This document shows, piece after piece, positions 25,805-34,166 of a stretch of DNA of 64,000 nt (within the stretch, counting starts at the first letter, position 1; each line of letters begins with the position of its first letter). The translations under genes and the position numbers were made by a program. The stretch is from Pseudomonadota bacterium (GTDB lineage: Bacteria > Pseudomonadota > Gammaproteobacteria > Steroidobacterales > Steroidobacteraceae). The DNA lies in the NCBI GenBank assembly GCA_016703895.1, contig JADJBE010000007.1, positions 124,001 to 188,000 on the forward strand. The letters are read 5' to 3'. Below the pieces are notes generated by a model, which saw only the letters and a program-made list of their open reading frames with translations, searched no databases and was not told where the DNA came from.

Positions 25805-27092
25805 CTGCCGCCTTCGGCGCGGACTTGGACGCGTCGAAGCGCAAGCCCAGCGTCTCGGCAATTGTCGTGCGCTGCACTTCGTCCGTACCACCGGGGATGC
25901 GCAAATTGCGCGCAATCTGAAACAGCTTATTGATCGGATTGTTGCGCATGACACCGGATCCACCATGCACTTGCAAGGCCCGATCTGCGACCCGATAGAA
26001 TGACTCGTCGTTGCTCACCTTGAGCGCGCAGATGCGACGGATCTCGTCTTTGGGACGCGGCATCCGATACCACGGCCCCGGGTTATCAATGGTCCGCGCC
26101 ACCTCGAGCGACAGCGAACGCGTTTGCAGCCAGTCGACATACATATCTGCCAGCAGCCATTGAATGCCCTGATTGGCGCCCAGCGGTCGCTCGCCGACGA
26201 TACGTGACTGCACCCGCTCGAGGCTCCGCTCGATCAGATACTTCGACCAGCCCGAACACATACCGGCACGACGCATCCGCGTGTAGTTGAACGACATGAC
26301 TGCGATATCGAACCCCTGCCCGACCTCGCCGATCACTGCGCTCTCGGGCAATACCATGTCGTCAAAGAAGATCTCGCCAGTGTAGCCATCGCCAAACATG
26401 GTTTGGTAGACGCGCCCAGGCCGATACCCTTTCTGCAGGTACTCGCGCGTATCAAACATGAAGTAGGTGAAAGTGCGACGGCCTGCACCAGCCTCGGTAA
26501 CCGCCAGCACCTGCGCGACGTCGGCATCGAAAGCATTGGTGATGTATGCCTTCGTCCCACTCAGAATCCAATCACGGCCGCGTCGCTTGGCATGGGTCTT
26601 CATATCGAAGAGATTGGAGCCAGCGCCAATCTCCGTCACGGCATGCAGACTAGTCTTCTCACCGCGCACCAGCGGGTCGACGAACTGCTCCCGCTGATGG
26701 TCGTGGCAATACAGGAGTCGCGGCGTTGCCCCCTCGGACCAGGACAGCAACGCAGGATTCAGACCACAACCGTAGCCATAGACTTTCTCTTCGACATAGA
26801 TCATGTCGGTACGCCCGAGGCCACGACCGCCGAGACGTTCCGGCAGATGCGCGCTGTACACGTTCTTCTTGCCAGCGGCACGCATGATCTCGCGGCGCGC
26901 AGCAAGGATCTCGGGATGCAGTTTGCCATCAGTGTCCAGGAACTGACTCTCGTCAGCCAGCCGATGGGCCAGCGCCGCTTCGCGCGGCGCCACCTCGTCG
27001 CGATACAAAGCGCCAACGTCAGCCAGTATCGGCTTGAGATGCGCCGGAGGATGCAACTCTTGGTCGAGCGGTGACAATGCAGCTGTAGCCAT
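25797..27092 (-). CDS. Acyl-CoA dehydrogenase family protein lacking the usual catalytic Glu
   Basis: The encoded protein is 431 residues from an ATG with a GGAG Shine-Dalgarno. FAD/acyl-CoA dehydrogenase segments are clear: HLPERLGGRGLGR, TEIGAGSNLFDMKT, GTKAYITNAFDAD, FNYTRMRRAGMCSGW, RALQVHGGSGVMRNNPI and RNLRIPGGTDEVQR. In most acyl-CoA dehydrogenases the last block reads YEGT, with Glu as catalytic base; here the equivalent residue (about 401) is Gly. It could use another base or a different reaction. It lies in an operon between a phosphoglycerate-mutase-like gene and selD. Confidence 0.8.
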   Translation of the reverse strand: MATAALSPLDQELHPPAHLKPILADVGALYRDEVAPREAALAHRLADESQFLDTDGKLHPEILAARREIMRAAGKKNVYSAHLPERLGGRGLGRTDMIYVEEKVYGYGCGLNPALLSWSEGATPRLLYCHDHQREQFVDPLVRGEKTSLHAVTEIGAGSNLFDMKTHAKRRGRDWILSGTKAYITNAFDADVAQVLAVTEAGAGRRTFTYFMFDTREYLQKGYRPGRVYQTMFGDGYTGEIFFDDMVLPESAVIGEVGQGFDIAVMSFNYTRMRRAGMCSGWSKYLIERSLERVQSRIVGERPLGANQGIQWLLADMYVDWLQTRSLSLEVARTIDNPGPWYRMPRPKDEIRRICALKVSNDESFYRVADRALQVHGGSGVMRNNPINKLFQIARNLRIPGGTDEVQRTTIAETLGLRFDASKSAPKAAGG

Positions 27093-27110
27093 AATCTTCA
27101 CTCCAATCAA

Positions 27111-28457
27111 TTAGTCCAGGGGCATGAAATCAGGGGTGGCGGGCATTGCAACTGAACGCCGGGCGCCGGGGCGATGGCCCAGGAAAAAAGGTCGGTTGGC
27201 AAACCCCACTAACAGCGGCAACACGTCGGCTGCCGCGAGGCGTCCCTGCTCGCCGCGCAGCGCGGCGCGCTCGCCGAACGACACAACGTCGTCGGGGCGC
27301 AGACCCGGTGCGGCCACTACGAATGGCGTCGGGTCGCCACTATGCAGCAGCGAGCCAGTCGACGGCGAGGCGTGATCGCCGGTCACCGCCACGACTGCGC
27401 GAGTGCTCAGCGCTAATAAGTCCTGCAGACCCGCATCCGTTGCGGTGATCACGTCGCGCTTGAAGGCCGGCCGCTTGGTGTGCGCAGCCTCATCGGTCGC
27501 CTTCACGTGTACGTGCACGAAATCGTGTGTCTCGAGCAGTCCCGCGGCGGCCGACAGGCGGCGCTGCATATCACCCGCCGGGTCCGAGGAGTCGTAAGGG
27601 ATATCGACGAGCGACATGTCGAGAACGCGAGCCAGGCCACGATACAGCGCAGTGTCAGTGACTGCCGCACCGCGTAGACCCGTTTGCGTCGCAAAATCCG
27701 GCATCGCAGGATCGAGGTAGCTCGCCCACTTCGTGACGGCAACATCGAGCGGTTGTTGACCACTCGCGACCCGCGCCAGATTCAAAGGATGCGCGCGCAG
27801 GATGCGCCGGCTCCCCCGTAGCCACTGTTCCAGCGTCAATGCAAAATTTTGGGCGGCGACAGGATCAGCAGCTTCGACCAATGGCAATGGCCGTATCCAG
27901 GCGTGCAGATGCTCGAACAGGGCGTCCGTGTCACTGACATCCCGCGTCGCCGCGCCCCGCGCGATCAAGACCGCCTCACCCGTGCGTAGCGGCAGCTGCT
28001 CAAAACGAACGCCGTTGATGCTGCGCCCGTCGAGCGCCGCCAATAGCTCGGCGGCTAACGACGCATCCTCGCGAGGCCGGGCACGGCCGCCCAGTTGTAA
28101 GGCCCCAGCGCGCACCTCAGTTGCTCGCAATGCGAGATGAAACATCGGCTCGCTGCGTGGCGGATGCTGCCCCACGCCCAGCGCTTCGATCGCGGCTCGA
28201 CCCGGAAACGGAATTTCATTGAAACCAAACAGGGACCAATGCGCATGCTCGCTCGAAGTGGCCCGCCCAGGCCCAAACGGCACCAGTACACCACTGCTAC
28301 CCTGCCGTACCAGCCCATCGAGATGCGGCGTCGCCGCGGCTTCACAGGGCGTTTGCCCATCCAGCTCAGCACAAGCCCGGTCACCGAGCCCGTCCAGAAT
28401 GACCAGCAAGATTGGCAATCGATCATCCGTGGTCGGCTTGGTAGTCTTGACGCTCAT
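27111..28457 (-). CDS. Archaeal-type phosphoglycerate mutase-like protein (alkaline phosphatase superfamily)
   Basis: This 448-residue protein resembles the archaeal-type cofactor-independent phosphoglycerate mutase. The metal and nucleophile regions are ILLVILDGLGDRACAELDGQ, a Ser-containing ATSSEHAHWSLFGFN followed by GRAAIEALG, KATDEAAHTKRPAFK, and TGDHASPSTGSLLHSGDPTP. Bacteria usually carry GpmA or GpmI for glycolysis, so this may act on another phosphorylated compound. It is 3 bp downstream of an NMN-adenylyltransferase-like gene and 18 bp upstream of the dehydrogenase start, so the three are probably one transcript. Confidence 0.75.
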   Translation of the reverse strand: MSVKTTKPTTDDRLPILLVILDGLGDRACAELDGQTPCEAAATPHLDGLVRQGSSGVLVPFGPGRATSSEHAHWSLFGFNEIPFPGRAAIEALGVGQHPPRSEPMFHLALRATEVRAGALQLGGRARPREDASLAAELLAALDGRSINGVRFEQLPLRTGEAVLIARGAATRDVSDTDALFEHLHAWIRPLPLVEAADPVAAQNFALTLEQWLRGSRRILRAHPLNLARVASGQQPLDVAVTKWASYLDPAMPDFATQTGLRGAAVTDTALYRGLARVLDMSLVDIPYDSSDPAGDMQRRLSAAAGLLETHDFVHVHVKATDEAAHTKRPAFKRDVITATDAGLQDLLALSTRAVVAVTGDHASPSTGSLLHSGDPTPFVVAAPGLRPDDVVSFGERAALRGEQGRLAAADVLPLLVGFANRPFFLGHRPGARRSVAMPATPDFMPLD

Positions 28458-28460
28458 TGA

Positions 28461-29018
28461 TCAGGACTCGGCCATTGCCACAGCAGCGCATCGCCAGTTC
28501 GCTAACAGCTCGCGCGTACCCGGCGGCACCCAGTGTTGCCACGGTTTATCTTGCGCAAGCGCCTGACGAATGTCGGTGGCTGAAATGCGCCGCGCCAGAT
28601 CGCCCTCGAGCACGACCGTCAGATAACCCGCTGACTCGAAGCGTCGTACCTTTTCTCGCTCCCAGTCCGAGAACACTCGGACGATTTGCGCGGCGCCCGG
28701 CGGTACGATTGCCGGCCAAGCAGCCGGCTCATCGAGCGGGAACGCGACAATCTCATAGCGCGACGCCGGGATAGCCGCAGCCGCCAGCGCCGCGGCGATC
28801 AACTGTTTGCGCTCCTCATAACTGAACGGATTCGCGCGCGCCAGATGACGATGCGCGTTCGTCGGATGCGCCTGCCGCGCCGCTGGATCGGCATTGGTAA
28901 TGCCGATCACCACCCGCGCCGCGCGCCCAAGCGCGAACTGCACCAACTGCAAGTGATCATTGTGAAACGGCTGGAAGCGGCCGGTGATGACCAGCAAATT
29001 GTGTGGCTGCTCTGGCAC
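28461..29018 (-). CDS. NMN adenylyltransferase-like nucleotidyltransferase (NadM-like)
   Basis: This is a 185-residue HxGH-family nucleotidyltransferase. The N-terminal TGRFQPFHNDHLQLVQFAL gives an HxxH variant of the signature. The C-terminal ISATDIRQAL is the ISxTxxR loop. RVVIGITNADP and NPFSYEERKQLI also match NadM-type enzymes, which make NAD from NMN. The GTG start gives MPEQPHN. It heads the operon with the phosphoglycerate-mutase-like and dehydrogenase genes, so the true substrate might be a different phosphate ester. Confidence 0.72.
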   Translation of the reverse strand: MPEQPHNLLVITGRFQPFHNDHLQLVQFALGRAARVVIGITNADPAARQAHPTNAHRHLARANPFSYEERKQLIAAALAAAAIPASRYEIVAFPLDEPAAWPAIVPPGAAQIVRVFSDWEREKVRRFESAGYLTVVLEGDLARRISATDIRQALAQDKPWQHWVPPGTRELLANWRCAAVAMAES

Positions 29019-29117
29019 GACTATCTTCGCAATTTGGGCGACATCCGCTCGGGAGACCGGAGTGTATCGTCAAATGTCCGGACATTACACCTCTTTAGCC
29101 GGCTCATATTGGCAGAT

Positions 29118-29933
29118 CTAGGCGACCGATCGGTAGACCATCCGGCCGGCCACGATGAGCAGAAATACGCCGAAAGCTGCGCTTAACGTCCGCCGTGGCA
29201 ATCGGTGCGCTAGTCTCGCGCCGATCGGCGCCATCAGGATGGCGGTCGGCACGAGCAGTACAAAGCTCGACAAACTGACCAGACCCACAGTCAAAGCCGG
29301 CGCCCGTGCAGGCGTCGGGCTTGCTAACAAATAGATCAGCGTACCCGGAATTGCGATTGCCAGGCCCAGGAGGTTCGCAGTTCCCACCGCCCGATGCACG
29401 GGCATACTCATTAAGGTTAGCGTCGGCACACTGAGCGTGCCGCCGCCTATTCCCATCATCGATGACAAACTACCAATCGCGGCGGGGACGAGTTGGCCGA
29501 GGAGACCACCTGGCACTTTTGGCCAAAACGTCCACTGATCCAGCGGCAACAACATTTTGATCGCCACGACAGCGGCGACCACACCGAAAACGACCGTCAG
29601 GACGGCGCCGTCGACTCGCGTAGCCAACAGACTACCCAGCACCGCGCCGATACCGATTGCCAGCGCCCAGCCCCTCGCCACCGCCAGGTCGACCGCGCCG
29701 CGCTGGTGGTGCGCTCGTGCGGATGCGATCGAGGTCGGCACGACCGTTGCGAGCGACGTCGCAACCGCCATCCTCATACTCGTCTCTACCGGTACGCCCG
29801 CCAAGATCAGCGCGGTATCGAGCACCGGGACCATGATGATGCCGCCGCCAACGCCGAACAGGCCAGACAGCGTGCCGACAATCGCCCCGGTCGCCATGGC
29901 GGCAACCAGCAAAAACACCCACCCGGACTCCAA
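29118..29933 (-). CDS. TauE/SafE family sulfite exporter-like membrane protein
   Basis: The encoded protein is 271 residues with about eight membrane helices. The two-fold TauE/SafE pattern is visible: GTLSGLFGVGGGIIMVPVL near the N-terminus and IGSLSSMMGIGGGTLSVPTL in the second half. The TTG start is supported by GAGGAGG 5 nt upstream. The family exports sulfite, sulfoacetate or related organosulfur anions; the cargo here is unknown. It is divergent from the 3-hydroxyanthranilate dioxygenase gene, sharing an 86-bp intergenic region. Confidence 0.85.
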   Translation of the reverse strand: MESGWVFLLVAAMATGAIVGTLSGLFGVGGGIIMVPVLDTALILAGVPVETSMRMAVATSLATVVPTSIASARAHHQRGAVDLAVARGWALAIGIGAVLGSLLATRVDGAVLTVVFGVVAAVVAIKMLLPLDQWTFWPKVPGGLLGQLVPAAIGSLSSMMGIGGGTLSVPTLTLMSMPVHRAVGTANLLGLAIAIPGTLIYLLASPTPARAPALTVGLVSLSSFVLLVPTAILMAPIGARLAHRLPRRTLSAAFGVFLLIVAGRMVYRSVA

Positions 29934-30019
29934 AATCGCCTCCTCGCAGCATTCGCCGCGGGTGCAGCGATGCCTAAGCGTCTATTCTAAAGAGATCTTG
30001 GATTGGCGAGGAGCCGACC

Positions 30020-30550
30020 GTGACGATTTCACCACCGCTCGATTTGCAACGTTGGATCGAGGAGCACCGCCACCTGTTGCAACCGCCGGTCGGCAATTCA
30101 TTGGTATGGACCGATACAGATTTCATTGTGCAAGCTGTCGGTGGGCCGAATCAGCGGCACGACTATCATGATGATCCGTATGAAGAGTTCTTCTATCAAG
30201 TGCATGGCAATATGCACTTGCGGATCATCGAGAATGGCGTGATCTCCGACGTACCGATTTGCGCAGGTAGTATCTTCTTGCTGCCGGCTCACGTACGCCA
30301 CTCGCCGCAGCGCCCCGAGCCCGGCAGTGTCGGCCTCGTCATCGAGCGGCAGCGCCCGCCTGGGGTGCTCGACGGATTCGAGTGGTACTGCCTGGAATGC
30401 AACGCACTGGTCCACCGGACAGAGGTGCAACTACGGAATATCGTCGCGGACCTGCCGCCTCTATTCGAGCAGTTCTACTCGAGCACCGACCTCAGACGAT
30501 GTCGCGAGTGCGACGCAATCCACCCCGGACGATTCGCAGCGCTTACCTAA
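30020..30550 (+). CDS. 3-hydroxyanthranilate 3,4-dioxygenase
   Basis: This cupin dioxygenase opens the ring of 3-hydroxyanthranilate on the way to quinolinate and NAD. Fe(II) ligands are visible as His and Glu in DYHDDPYEEFFYQ and His in LPAHVRHSP. The bacterial rubredoxin-like site has its two CxxC pairs in WYCLECN and RRCRECD. The length of 176 residues is normal. GTG start; GAGGAG lies 6 nt upstream. It is convergent with lipB (4-bp overlap). Its pathway partners kynU and kmo are 12 kb away. Confidence 0.92.
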   Translation: MTISPPLDLQRWIEEHRHLLQPPVGNSLVWTDTDFIVQAVGGPNQRHDYHDDPYEEFFYQVHGNMHLRIIENGVISDVPICAGSIFLLPAHVRHSPQRPEPGSVGLVIERQRPPGVLDGFEWYCLECNALVHRTEVQLRNIVADLPPLFEQFYSSTDLRRCRECDAIHPGRFAALT

Positions 30551-31179
30551 CTGCTAACGCTCAACCTAGAGCACAGCACTGCCGCAAAATCAGCCGCTAT
30601 CGCCGCAACTTCTGTAGGCCCGCCCAGCTCGCTCAGCTGCGTCATCTCGAGCCCCGGGTAGCCGCATGGATTGATGCGCTGAAACGGCTCGAGATCCATG
30701 TTCACATTCAATGCGAGACCATGGTAGCTCGCGCCGCGGCGTATGCGGATGCCAACACTCGCCAGCTTCTTGTCGGCAACGTAGACGCCCGGTGCGCCCT
30801 TGTGAGTGGTAGCTTCGATATCGAAGCCTCGCACGTACTCGATCACGCTCTGCTCGAGCGCGGTGACGAGATCACGTACACCAAAATTGGCGCGGCGAAC
30901 ATCAATCAGCGGATAGACGACTAACTGCCCAGGACCGTGGTAAGTGACCTGACCACCGCGGTCGATCTTGACAATCGGAATGTCGCCCGGCGTCAACAGA
31001 TGCTCAGGCCCGGCATTCATGCCGAGCGTAAAAACGGGTGGATGCTCGAGTAACCAGAGCTCATCGGGCGTCGCTGCGTTACGCTCATCGGTGAACTGTT
31101 GCATCGCCCGCCAGGTGGGCTCGTACTCAACCAATCCTAACCACTTGACCAACGGCGCGGTCGACAGCCGCATCGTCAC
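30547..31179 (-). CDS. lipB: Octanoyltransferase LipB
   Basis: LipB transfers octanoyl from acyl carrier protein to lipoyl domains. The protein is 210 residues with GGQVTYHGPGQLVVYPL, the catalytic Lys in KKLASVGIRI and Cys in RINPCGYPGLEMTQL. Its ATG overlaps the lipA... gene's opposite end: lipA lies directly upstream and stops within the lipB start codon, so lipA and lipB are translationally coupled in the order lipA-lipB. Confidence 0.93.
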   Translation of the reverse strand: MTMRLSTAPLVKWLGLVEYEPTWRAMQQFTDERNAATPDELWLLEHPPVFTLGMNAGPEHLLTPGDIPIVKIDRGGQVTYHGPGQLVVYPLIDVRRANFGVRDLVTALEQSVIEYVRGFDIEATTHKGAPGVYVADKKLASVGIRIRRGASYHGLALNVNMDLEPFQRINPCGYPGLEMTQLSELGGPTEVAAIAADFAAVLCSRLSVSS

Positions 31180-32210
31180 AGCAGTGCCGAATTATCGAGG
31201 CCCGCGTTATTGCCAGCCAGGGCTTGTTCGGCACGATAACTGGAGCGCACCAACGGGCCTGCCACGCATTCCCGAAAGCCGAGGCCAAGCGCTTGGCGCC
31301 GGTAATCATCGAACTGCTGCGGCGATACGAAGCGCTCGACTGGCAGGTGATTGACGGTGGGACGCAGGTACTGCCCTAGCGTCAGGATATCGACATCGAT
31401 GGCGCGCAAGTCACGCAGGGTTGCGAGGATCCCATCGTCCGTCTCCCCCAAACCCAACATCAAACTCGTCTTGGTGAGGACGTCCTGTCGATGTTGTTTG
31501 GCGTGCGCCAACACCGCGAGTGTCTGCTGGTAGCTGGCGCGCGGATCGCGGACGGGATGCGTCAGTCGTGCGACCGTTTCGACGTTCTGCGCAAAGACAT
31601 CGAGCCCTGAGTCGACGACGATCTCGACGTCCGGCAGCACGCCTTCGAAATCGGGTGTCAGGGCTTCGACCGCGACTTGCGGCGTGCGCCGCTTGATGGC
31701 GCGGATGGCCGCGGCATAGTGAGCCGCGCCGCCGTCCGGCAAATCATCGCGATTCACGGAAGTGAGTACGATGTACTTGAGTCCCATGAGCTCGACACTC
31801 CGCGCCGTGTTCTCTGGCTCTTCGGCATCTAACCAGCCGCGCGGGTTGCCGGTGTCGACGGCACAGAAACGACAGGCACGCGTGCACACGGCGCCCATCA
31901 GCATGATGGTGGCGGTGCCGGCATTCCAGCACTCACCGATGTTTGGGCACTTGGCCTCTTCGCAGACCGTGGCAAGGCGGTGCTCGCGCACGTTGCGCTT
32001 GACCTCGTCAAAGCCTTTGCCGGCGGGCATGGGCGCCTTGAGCCAGCGGGGTTTGCCCGCAAGCGCAGCGCGATCAACCGCACCGCGCGTTTTGACACCG
32101 TCCTTGATCGCCGCAAAGCCCTGCGCGGTAACGTACTTGGCGCCGCTCTTGACGCCGCCTTGGGCAGGCGCGCTGTCGGTGACCACGGGAATGCCTTTGA
32201 GGTCCGCCAT
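31176..32210 (-). CDS. lipA: Lipoyl synthase LipA (radical SAM)
   Basis: LipA inserts two sulfurs into octanoyl groups. The 344-residue protein has the auxiliary cluster motif CEEAKCPNIGEC and the radical-SAM motif CTRACRFC, followed by AVDTGNP, TSVNRDDLPDGGA, the LTKTSLMLGLGE segment, LTLGQYLRP and the C-terminal cluster Ser in GPLVRSSY. The chosen start is MADLKGIPVV. It runs into lipB and is preceded by murU 5 bp upstream. Confidence 0.95.
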   Translation of the reverse strand: MADLKGIPVVTDSAPAQGGVKSGAKYVTAQGFAAIKDGVKTRGAVDRAALAGKPRWLKAPMPAGKGFDEVKRNVREHRLATVCEEAKCPNIGECWNAGTATIMLMGAVCTRACRFCAVDTGNPRGWLDAEEPENTARSVELMGLKYIVLTSVNRDDLPDGGAAHYAAAIRAIKRRTPQVAVEALTPDFEGVLPDVEIVVDSGLDVFAQNVETVARLTHPVRDPRASYQQTLAVLAHAKQHRQDVLTKTSLMLGLGETDDGILATLRDLRAIDVDILTLGQYLRPTVNHLPVERFVSPQQFDDYRRQALGLGFRECVAGPLVRSSYRAEQALAGNNAGLDNSALL

Positions 32211-32215
32211 GGCCT

Positions 32216-32902
32216 CTATTCTACGCGGGAGGCGCGATCGCCGCGCAGCTCTAGGTCGAGTTGTGTGAGCCGCTCGGGAGTACCGATGTCGTACCAACGC
32301 CCGGAGTGAACCTGCCCAGTCAGTGCTTGGCTCGCGATCGCGCGCCGCAAGATTGGCAACAACGGAAACTTGCCAGGCAAACAGCCAGCGAAAAAGCCGC
32401 GTGTATAGATCCCCACGCCGGAATAAGTCCAGCGCCGCCCCATCGCATCCTCGTCGATGCGCCCACCATGCAACGAGAAATCACCCGTCGGGTGTTGCGG
32501 CGGGTTCTGGACGAGCACCAGATGAGCAAGCGAGCGGGCGGGCAACTGCACGCCCGCGTAATCGACGTCGGTCCAGACGTCGCCATTCACCAGCAGAAAC
32601 GGGTCATCCCCTAGCAATGGCAGAGCCTTAAAAACGCCACCGCCCGTCTCGAGCGCAGTGGGCCGCTCGTGACTGTATTGAATCGACACCCCGTAGCGCT
32701 CACCGCTGCCTAACACCACCGGCAACAGATCTCCCAGCCATGCAGTGTTGATGACGATTTCGCGAAAACCTGCTGCGGCCAGGCGGTGCAAGTGATACTC
32801 GATCAAGCGCTGTCCCGCCACTAACAAAAGCGGCTTGGGCAGAATATCGGTGCGCGGCCGCATTCGCTCGCCACGCCCGGCAGCCAGGATCATTGCTTTC
32901 AT
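32216..32902 (-). CDS. murU: N-acetylmuramate alpha-1-phosphate uridylyltransferase MurU
   Basis: MurU converts MurNAc-1-phosphate to UDP-MurNAc in the peptidoglycan recycling shunt that bypasses fosfomycin-sensitive MurA. The protein is 228 residues with KAMILAAGRGERMRPRTDIL, PKPLLLVAGQRLIEYHL, ALETGGGVFKALPLLG, LLVNGDVWTD and the C-terminal RWYDIGTPERL. Its ATG overlaps the TGA of amgK, the partner kinase, as in other AmgK-MurU pairs. Confidence 0.92.
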   Translation of the reverse strand: MKAMILAAGRGERMRPRTDILPKPLLLVAGQRLIEYHLHRLAAAGFREIVINTAWLGDLLPVVLGSGERYGVSIQYSHERPTALETGGGVFKALPLLGDDPFLLVNGDVWTDVDYAGVQLPARSLAHLVLVQNPPQHPTGDFSLHGGRIDEDAMGRRWTYSGVGIYTRGFFAGCLPGKFPLLPILRRAIASQALTGQVHSGRWYDIGTPERLTQLDLELRGDRASRVE

Positions 32903-34119
32903 CAGGTCGCTTTCAGCACGACATGGCGCTGTGGGCGATCATTTGGCGCACCGCGCGGTCTTGCGCTTTGGCTTTGGCTTTGGCTTTGGCTTTGGCTTTG
33001 GCTTTGGCTGGCTTTGGCTTTGGGCTTGGGCTTGGGCTTGGGCTTGGGCTTCGTTTCAGCCTTGCGCGTGGGCGTGGCGTTGCGCTGCGGAAGTCGCGCC
33101 AGTACGCGTGCATTGGCCGGCGCCACGCGTGGCACGATCCGCAGCTCCAGCCACCGCACGAATTCCGTAAGCTCCACGTAGCGCGCGCAGGTATCGAGCA
33201 CATAATCCAGCGTCAGCGGCAAGTCTGCCAAATATCCAGACTTGCCATCGCGATACCAGAGCCGTGCAAAGATGCCCAACACCTTGAGGTGACGCTGCAC
33301 ACCGACCAGATCGAACCAGCGAATGAACTGCTGGTCATCAACGCCGACATCCAGATCGCGGCCTTGCACTGCGCGTCGATAGGCTCGCAGCCAGGACTCT
33401 ACTTGGGCGCGCGGCCAGGCAATGTAGCAATCCTTCAGGAGCGACGCGAGGTCGTAACCGATCGGACCCCGCAACGCGTCCTGAAAATCCAGCACCCCCG
33501 GGTTGTTAGCAGGCGTGACCATCAGGTTACGCGAGTGGTAGTCCCGGTGGACAAACACCGTGGGTTGATCCAGCACCTCCGACATGAGGAACTCGAAGGT
33601 GACGGTGATGAGCGCCCGCTCTTCGGGCGTGAGCTTGAGACGCAGATGGCGCTCCAGAAACCACTCCGGCATCAAGCCTAGTTCGCGTGACAGCGGCGCG
33701 CGATCGTAGGGCTGCAATTGCTGAGCTGCTTCCAGCCCGTTGATTTGCAGGCGGGCCAGCGTATTGAGCGCATCGCCGTAGAGCTGGTTGGCATCGCCGC
33801 CAGCTTGCAGCCGCGACAGATACTGCACGTCTCCGAGGTCCTCGAGCACGATAAAGCCACTGGCCAGGTCTGATTCATAGACGTGCGGGACGTGGATACC
33901 GACCGACTCAAGCAGCCGCGATACCTTGAGATATGGCGCGCTGTCTTCTTTATCCGGCGGAGCGTCCATCACAACGCAGCTGCCACCCTTGCGCCAGACA
34001 CGGAAATAGCGGCGAAAACTTGCGTCGGCTGAGGCTGGGGCGAGTCGCTCGACACGCCAGCCGAGCCCGGTTGTCAGCCAATGCTGCAGTTCAGCGAGTC
34101 GCGGGTCTTTCTTGGGCAT
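32902..34119 (-). CDS. amgK: Anomeric MurNAc/GlcNAc kinase AmgK with repetitive basic tail
   Basis: AmgK phosphorylates MurNAc at C1 for MurU. The aminoglycoside-phosphotransferase fold is clear: FRVWRKGGSCVVMDAPPDKE, FIVLEDLGDVQYL, the catalytic loop VFVHRDYHSRNLM and the DFQDALRGPIGYDLASLL motif. The start is the ATG giving MPKKDPRL; a TTG 18 bp upstream is possible. The last 50 residues are an unusual tail, KPKPKPKPKPKAKASQSQSQ and so on, encoded by hexanucleotide repeats. A 4-bp irregular unit inside the repeat switches the tail from Lys-Pro/Lys-Ala to Ser-Gln. The SQ frame ends in an exact ATGA overlap with murU, which supports it. Confidence 0.9.
   Translation of the reverse strand: MPKKDPRLAELQHWLTTGLGWRVERLAPASADASFRRYFRVWRKGGSCVVMDAPPDKEDSAPYLKVSRLLESVGIHVPHVYESDLASGFIVLEDLGDVQYLSRLQAGGDANQLYGDALNTLARLQINGLEAAQQLQPYDRAPLSRELGLMPEWFLERHLRLKLTPEERALITVTFEFLMSEVLDQPTVFVHRDYHSRNLMVTPANNPGVLDFQDALRGPIGYDLASLLKDCYIAWPRAQVESWLRAYRRAVQGRDLDVGVDDQQFIRWFDLVGVQRHLKVLGIFARLWYRDGKSGYLADLPLTLDYVLDTCARYVELTEFVRWLELRIVPRVAPANARVLARLPQRNATPTRKAETKPKPKPKPKPKAKASQSQSQSQSQSQSQSARPRGAPNDRPQRHVVLKAT
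32965..33052. repeat. Hexanucleotide microsatellite in the amgK 3' end
   Basis: On the plus strand there are seven GCTTTG units (32965-33006), one short GCTG (33007-33010), two more GCTTTG units, then four GGCTTG units and a partial one. Six-base slippage would keep frame and change tail length. Loss or repair of the 4-bp unit would change frame and replace the Ser-Gln tail by a Lys-Ala tail ending in a different stop. Confidence 0.9.
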
Positions 34120-34145
34120 GGTTTGGTCGGCGGGCAAGTGAAGCG

Positions 34146-34159
34146 CACATTATAATGTG
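34146..34159. promoter_or_regulatory. Symmetric -10 palindrome between divergent amgK and lptD
   Basis: CACATTATAATGTG is a perfect 14-bp palindrome in an otherwise GC-rich gap. It contains TATAAT on the plus strand (34151-34156) and on the minus strand (34154-34149), so it could drive both divergent genes. A plus-strand start site near 34163 would leave lptD almost leaderless. No good -35 element is seen for either direction. Confidence 0.45.
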
Positions 34160-34166
34160 TCGCATC

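Noticed and set aside
32893..33681. Plus-strand frame with Leu-Ala and Phe-Gly repeats
   Set aside because: The apparent low-complexity protein is only the translation of the hexanucleotide repeat on the strand opposite amgK.
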